Positions 14,394 through 18,448 of a DNA stretch of 18,448 nucleotides are shown piece after piece (position 1 is the first letter of the stretch; each line of letters starts with the position of its first letter). This DNA comes from JBQTJJ01 sp052387235 (lineage in GTDB: Bacteria; Actinomycetota; Acidimicrobiia; Acidimicrobiales; GCA-2861595): contig JBQTJJ010000112.1 of the NCBI GenBank assembly GCA_052387235.1, positions 1 through 18,448 on the forward strand. The letters are read 5' to 3'. The notes beneath the pieces are model-generated. The model did not search any database and had not been told where the DNA came from. It saw nothing but the letters and a program-made list of their open reading frames with translations. The translations under genes were made by a program, and so were the position numbers.

Positions 14394-17300
14394 ATGGCCA
14401 TGGCCCCGGAGCGCATGGGAATCGGCATCCGCCGCCACTTCACCACCGACGGGGTCCATCCCTACGACGAGGTGACGTGGGAGCGGCGTGACGCCCGCAT
14501 CACCAACTTCGCCGACGGCAGGGTGGCCTTCGAGCAGCTGGGGGTGGAGGTGCCCTCCACCTGGAGCGTGAACGCCACCAACATCCTGGCCCAGAAGTAC
14601 TTCCGCGGGAACCCGGGCACGCCCGAGCGCGAGACGTCGCTGCGCCAGGTCATCGACCGGGTGGCCGACACCATCACCGGCTGGGGTGTGAAGGACGGCT
14701 ACTTCGTCGACCGGGCCGAGGCCGAGGCCTTCAACGCCGAGCTCAAGCACCTGGTCGTGCGCCAGAAGGCGGCGTTCAACTCGCCGGTCTGGTTCAACAT
14801 CGGCGTCAAGGGCCGGCCGGCGCAGGCGTCGGCCTGCTTCATCCTGGCCGTGGGCGACTCCATGAACGAGATCCTCAACTGGTACGTGGAGGAGGGGGTC
14901 ATCTTCAAGGGCGGGTCCGGGGCCGGCGTGAACCTGAGCCGGATCCGCTCGTCCAAGGAGCGCCTCGGGGGCGGCGGCACGGCGTCGGGGCCGGTGAGCT
15001 TCATGCGGGGAGCGGACGCGTCGGCCGGAACGATCAAGAGCGGGGGCGTCACCCGGCGAGCGGCCAAGATGGTGATCCTCGACGTCGACCATCCCGACAT
15101 CGAGGAGTTCATCTGGTGCAAGGCCACCGAGGAGCGCAAGGCCCGGGCCCTGCGCGACGCCGGCTTCGACATGGACCTCGACGGCCGCGACAGCCACTCC
15201 ATCCAGTACCAGAACGCCAACAACTCGGTGCGGGTCACCGACGAGTTCATGCAGGCGGTGGTGGACGACGCCGACTGGCACCTCCGGGCCCGCACCACGG
15301 GCGAGGTCGTGCAGACGGTGCGGGCGCGCGACCTCATGCGCCAGATCGCCCAGGCCACGTGGGAGTGCGCCGACCCGGGCATGCAGTTCGACTCCACCAT
15401 CAACCGCTGGCTCACCGCCGCCACCACGGGCCGGATCAACGGCAGCAACCCATGCTTCACCGGCGACGCGCTGGTCCACACCGACAAGGGCCTGGTCGCC
15501 TTCAAGGAGCTCTTCGACCGGGTGAACCACGGTGAGCAGTTCGCCGTGTACACCCACGACGCGACCAACGAGGAGGCGCCGGCGCGGCGGCTCCAGCTCA
15601 CCACGCCGGAGGCGCTGATGATCACGGGGTTCAACCCCGTGGTGCGCCTGCGCTTCGACAACGGCATGGAGGTGCGCTGCACCCCCACCCACCGGCTGTT
15701 CACCACCAACCGGGGCTACGTGGAGGCCGCCGACCTCACGGCCGAGGACGCCGTGCAGGTGCTCGACCTCCCGGCGCCCGCCGTGTCCGCCGACCGGGCC
15801 ATCCCGGTGTCCACCGACGTCGACGACTACCGGGGCAAGGGCGAGCACACCGACCTGCTGCGGTTCCCGGAGGAGTGGTCCTCTGAGTTCGCCCACTACC
15901 TGGGCTGGCTCGTGGGTGACGGTTCCACGTCGGGCGCCACCACCGCCACCATCTACGGCTCGGCCGACGACCGCATGGAGGTCCTCCCCGGCCACCAGGA
16001 CCTGCTCCAGTGGATCAACGGGGACCGGCCCCTCAAGGTCTCCGAGCAGGAGAACGGCACGGCGCAGCTGCGCCTGTCCCGCCGCCCGTTCAAGCGCTTC
16101 CTCGAGGCGCTGGGAGTGCAGAGCGTGACCGGCCGCGAGAAGACGGTTCCGTGGTCCATCCAGCAGGCGCCCTCCGACGTGGCCGCCTCGTTCCTGCGCG
16201 GCCTCTTCGACGCCGACGGTTGCGCACGGGTCGACCACGCCAAGGGCTGCTACGTCGGCCTCGGCTCGGTGTCCCGCCAGCTGCTGGTCGACGTCCAGCG
16301 CCTGCTCACCACGTTCGGCATCGCCAGCCGCATCCACGCGGTGCGCGGCGGATCGACCGAGGGTCTCCTCCCGTACACCCGCAGGGACGGCACCGAGGTC
16401 TCCTACGGCCGGGCCCCGGGCTTCGACCTGCGCATCACCAGCGGATCCATGGCGCGCTTCGCCTCGCACATCGGCTTCTCGCTGTCGGCCAAGGCCTCCG
16501 CCCTGATCTCCGCCACCGAGGGCCGCGCCCGCGGCTTCTACGCCGTCGACACCGCCGCCCGTCTGGTCGAGCGCACCGACGAGGGCATCGAGCTCACCTA
16601 CAACCTGAGCGAGCCCCGCAACCACTCGTACGTGGTCAACGGGCTGGTGGTGCGCAACTGCTCCGAGTACATGCACCTCGACAACTCAGCTTGCAATCTC
16701 GCCAGTCTCAACCTTCTCCACTTCCTCGACCCGGACGGCACCTTCGACGTGGAGGGGTTCCGGGCCGCCACCGCGGTGGTGTTCACGGCCCAGGAGATCC
16801 TGGTGGGCAACGCCGACTACCCAACCGAGAAGATCGCCGAGACGTCGCGGAACTTCCGCCAGCTCGGCATCGGCTACGCCAACCTGGGCGCCCTGCTGAT
16901 GGCCGAGGGCATGGCCTACGACTCCGACGAGGGCCGGGCGTGGGCCGCCGCCATCACCGCCCTGCTCACCGGCGGCGCCTACGCCACGTCGGCGCGCATC
17001 GCGGCCCGCATGGGGCCCTTCGCCGGCTACCACGACAACGCCGAGCACATGCAGCGCGTCCTGCGCATGCACCGCGACGAGGTGGCGAAGATCGACGAGG
17101 AGAAGGTGCCGCCCGAGCTGCTGTCGGCCGCCCAGGAGGAGTGGGACGCGGCGGTCGACCTGGGCCAGGCCTACGGCGTGCGCAACTCGCAGGCCAGCGT
17201 CCTCGCCCCCACCGGCTGTCTGGTCGGGGGAAGCCTCGTGGCCACCGACCGCGGCCTGGTCCGCCTCCGGTCGCTCGGCGATGTCGAGGGAGCCAAGTGG

Positions 17301-18448
17301 CAGGACCTCGACGTCACCGTGCAGACCGACGAGGGGCCGCGTCGCACGAGCAGGTTCTACGTCAACGGCCTCGAGCCGGTCGTCACGGTCGACACCGGTC
17401 GCGGCTACCGCATCCAGGGGACGCCCCAGCACCGGGTGAAGGTCGTCGACGAGGCCACGGGAACCTGGGAGTGGAAGCGCCTGGCCGACATCGCCGATGG
17501 CGACCTCGTCCCGCTCGGCCTCGACCAGCTGGTGGGCGACCCGCAGGTCGTCCCCCTGCCGCCGCTGCCCGAGGCGTACTGGACGGGCGAGCACACCGCC
17601 TCGGCGCCGCGCTCCATGACGGCCGACCTGGCCGAGTTGATCGGGTACTTCATGGGCGACGGCTCCCTGCATGCCCGGGGGCTGCGCCTCTGCGTCACCG
17701 ATGGCGACTTCGACGTCGTGGAGCGCCTCCGCCAGCTGAGCAAGGAGGTCTTCGGCCTGGCTGCGGCGGTGGCTCCGAAGCAGGGCTACACCGAGGTCCG
17801 CATCGATTCGGTGCGGGTGGTGCTGTGGTGGGAGGCGTGTGGGTTCGCCAAGCGCCTGCCGGCCGAGGGCCACCAGGGCAAGGGTCACGTGCCGCACATC
17901 CCCGACGCCGTGCTCCACGCCAATGACCGCGAGGTCTACGCCGCGTTCCTCCGGGGCCTGTACGAGGCCGACGGCACCGTCACCAACGGCTACCCGGTGT
18001 GGAGCACCACCTCACTCGAGTTCTCCCGCGACGTGCAGTCGCTCCTGCTGGCCATCGGGTTCCCCGCCACCAACAGCCAGGGCGAGGTCCGCATGGACCC
18101 GAGCGGCAGGTGGCTGGAACAGATCGGATTCATCTCGTCACGCAAGACGGTGCTCCTCCTCGACGCGATCCGCACCGGCACCCACGGAGACCGAACGCCC
18201 GTGGGAGAGCGATTCTTCTTCGACAGGGTCGGCTCGGTCAGCCTCGGCGAGGAGGAGCTCACCTACGACCTGTCGGTGCCCGACAACCTCACCTACCTGG
18301 CCAACGGTTTCGTGAGCCACAACACCATCGGCCTGCTCATGGACTGCGACACCACCGGCATCGAGCCCGACCTCGGCCTGGTGAAGTCGAAGAAGCTGGT
18401 GGGCGGCGGCACCATGCAGATCGTCAACCAGACGGTGCCCCGGGCCCT
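14394..18448 (+). CDS. nrdJ: adenosylcobalamin-dependent (class II) ribonucleotide reductase with two inteins, 3' end outside window
   Basis: Class II ribonucleotide reductase makes deoxyribonucleotides using a radical generated from adenosylcobalamin, without oxygen. The frame is open from ATG 14394 (GGAGG at 14380-14384, 9 bases before; a second ATG lies at 14400) to the right edge. The three enzyme parts are 14394-15452, 16659-17216 and 18324 onward. Joined, they read through RINGSNP+CSEYMHLDNSACNLASLNL and VLAPTG+TIGLLMDCDTTGIEPDL. Visible parts are C148 in SACFILAVGDSM (redox Cys region), FKGGSGAGVNLSRIRSS, and the active-site N-x-C-x-E formed only after splicing. Some 580 enzyme residues are in the window; actinobacterial homologues have about 950. 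Expression probably comes from the promoter at 14234 under NrdR control. Confidence 0.95.
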   Translation, partial: MAMAPERMGIGIRRHFTTDGVHPYDEVTWERRDARITNFADGRVAFEQLGVEVPSTWSVNATNILAQKYFRGNPGTPERETSLRQVIDRVADTITGWGVKDGYFVDRAEAEAFNAELKHLVVRQKAAFNSPVWFNIGVKGRPAQASACFILAVGDSMNEILNWYVEEGVIFKGGSGAGVNLSRIRSSKERLGGGGTASGPVSFMRGADASAGTIKSGGVTRRAAKMVILDVDHPDIEEFIWCKATEERKARALRDAGFDMDLDGRDSHSIQYQNANNSVRVTDEFMQAVVDDADWHLRARTTGEVVQTVRARDLMRQIAQATWECADPGMQFDSTINRWLTAATTGRINGSNPCFTGDALVHTDKGLVAFKELFDRVNHGEQFAVYTHDATNEEAPARRLQLTTPEALMITGFNPVVRLRFDNGMEVRCTPTHRLFTTNRGYVEAADLTAEDAVQVLDLPAPAVSADRAIPVSTDVDDYRGKGEHTDLLRFPEEWSSEFAHYLGWLVGDGSTSGATTATIYGSADDRMEVLPGHQDLLQWINGDRPLKVSEQENGTAQLRLSRRPFKRFLEALGVQSVTGREKTVPWSIQQAPSDVAASFLRGLFDADGCARVDHAKGCYVGLGSVSRQLLVDVQRLLTTFGIASRIHAVRGGSTEGLLPYTRRDGTEVSYGRAPGFDLRITSGSMARFASHIGFSLSAKASALISATEGRARGFYAVDTAARLVERTDEGIELTYNLSEPRNHSYVVNGLVVRNCSEYMHLDNSACNLASLNLLHFLDPDGTFDVEGFRAATAVVFTAQEILVGNADYPTEKIAETSRNFRQLGIGYANLGALLMAEGMAYDSDEGRAWAAAITALLTGGAYATSARIAARMGPFAGYHDNAEHMQRVLRMHRDEVAKIDEEKVPPELLSAAQEEWDAAVDLGQAYGVRNSQASVLAPTGCLVGGSLVATDRGLVRLRSLGDVEGAKWQDLDVTVQTDEGPRRTSRFYVNGLEPVVTVDTGRGYRIQGTPQHRVKVVDEATGTWEWKRLADIADGDLVPLGLDQLVGDPQVVPLPPLPEAYWTGEHTASAPRSMTADLAELIGYFMGDGSLHARGLRLCVTDGDFDVVERLRQLSKEVFGLAAAVAPKQGYTEVRIDSVRVVLWWEACGFAKRLPAEGHQGKGHVPHIPDAVLHANDREVYAAFLRGLYEADGTVTNGYPVWSTTSLEFSRDVQSLLLAIGFPATNSQGEVRMDPSGRWLEQIGFISSRKTVLLLDAIRTGTHGDRTPVGERFFFDRVGSVSLGEEELTYDLSVPDNLTYLANGFVSHNTIGLLMDCDTTGIEPDLGLVKSKKLVGGGTMQIVNQTVPRA
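15453..16658 (+). mobile_element. intein 1 with LAGLIDADG homing endonuclease (NP^C site)
   Basis: This 402-residue intein begins with Cys1 (CFTGDALVHT, block A). Block B is CTPTHRLF with T77 and H80. Two dodecapeptide endonuclease motifs follow: YLGWLVGDGS (D156) and FLRGLFDADG (D255). Block F is TYNLSEPRNHSY with H391, and the end is VVRN402. The +1 residue is the Cys of NPCSE, the enzyme's catalytic radical cysteine. Asn402 is present for cyclisation, but the penultimate residue is Arg401, not His. Both endonuclease acidic residues remain, so mobility may still be possible. The boundary is clear because removal restores the canonical enzyme motif. Confidence 0.95.
17217..18323 (+). mobile_element. 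intein 2 with LAGLIDADG homing endonuclease (PTG^T site)
   Basis: This 369-residue intein begins CLVGGSLVATDRG (Cys1). Block B is GTPQHRV with T69 and H72. Endonuclease motifs are LIGYFMGDGS (D148) and FLRGLYEADG (D252). The end is TYDLSVPDNLTYLANGFVSHN, with the normal His368-Asn369, and the +1 residue is Thr. Block F carries L358 where His is usual. Removal restores APTGTIGLLMDCDTTG, the conserved PTGT loop of ribonucleotide reductase. It is inserted 186 enzyme residues after intein 1 and is only distantly similar to it by eye. Confidence 0.95.

Noticed and set aside
14283..16676. 797-codon minus-strand open frame opposite nrdJ and intein 1
   Set aside because: It is antisense to a frame with complete enzyme and intein motifs; composition is His/Gly/Val-rich and motif-free.

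Overview
The window is very G+C-rich and has a strongly actinobacterial gene set: a SepH (DUF3071) division protein, a PimB'-type mannosyltransferase, a luciferase-like (F420-type) oxidoreductase, a cobalamin-dependent ribonucleotide reductase and many GTG starts. I read it as the chromosome of a member of the Actinomycetota, possibly Acidimicrobiia. That placement is inferred from gene content and was not tested by phylogeny. No tRNA, rRNA, CRISPR array, IS element or phage gene is visible.

Layout. Genes on the plus strand: the 3' part of a NYN/PIN-like ribonuclease gene with a Pro/Ala-rich N-terminal region (2-874); a 66-residue Cys-rich small protein (923-1123); sepH with a very long histone-H1-like and Pro-rich tail (1175-3328); queG (3384-4457); a pimB-like glycosyltransferase (4454-5581); a 65-bp tandem duplication; a four-TM membrane-protein frame without its own stop (5643-6236) that reads in frame into a baeRF/eRF1-like protein (6237-7355); a ROK sugar kinase (about 7352-8296); a short luciferase-like oxidoreductase (8293-9021); alaC (9026-10198); and an ACT-domain protein (10280-10951). 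A perfect 21-bp inverted repeat (10938-10982) serves as a terminator for both converging sides. On the minus strand lie pyruvate kinase (11005-12450) and a short FtsH-like AAA+ protease (12499-14088). A 305-bp divergent intergenic region (14089-14393) separates that protease from nrdJ (14394 to the right edge).

The most striking locus is nrdJ. One uninterrupted reading frame from 14394 to the window end encodes an adenosylcobalamin-dependent ribonucleotide reductase split by two full-size LAGLIDADG inteins (402 and 369 residues). One sits directly before the catalytic radical cysteine (NP^CSE) and the other in the PTG^TI loop. The two inteins depart from the splicing-motif consensus in complementary ways: the first ends in Arg-Asn instead of His-Asn, and the second lacks the block F histidine. 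Upstream are a good sigma-A-type promoter and a pair of NrdR-box-like palindromes at three-helical-turn spacing.

How the genes work together: most are core housekeeping genes (division, tRNA queuosine, PIM/lipoglycan synthesis, ribosome-associated release or rescue, glucose phosphorylation, alanine synthesis, glycolysis, proteolysis, dNTP supply). Tight 4-bp stop/start overlaps (GTGA, CTGA) join queG-pimB, the duplicated mini-frame, the membrane protein, baeRF-ROK and ROK-LLM, which suggests a translationally coupled block from about 3384 to 9021. Several other genes (alaC, ACT, pyk) have a TANNNT box 6-7 nt before the start codon and no good Shine-Dalgarno, consistent with leaderless transcripts.
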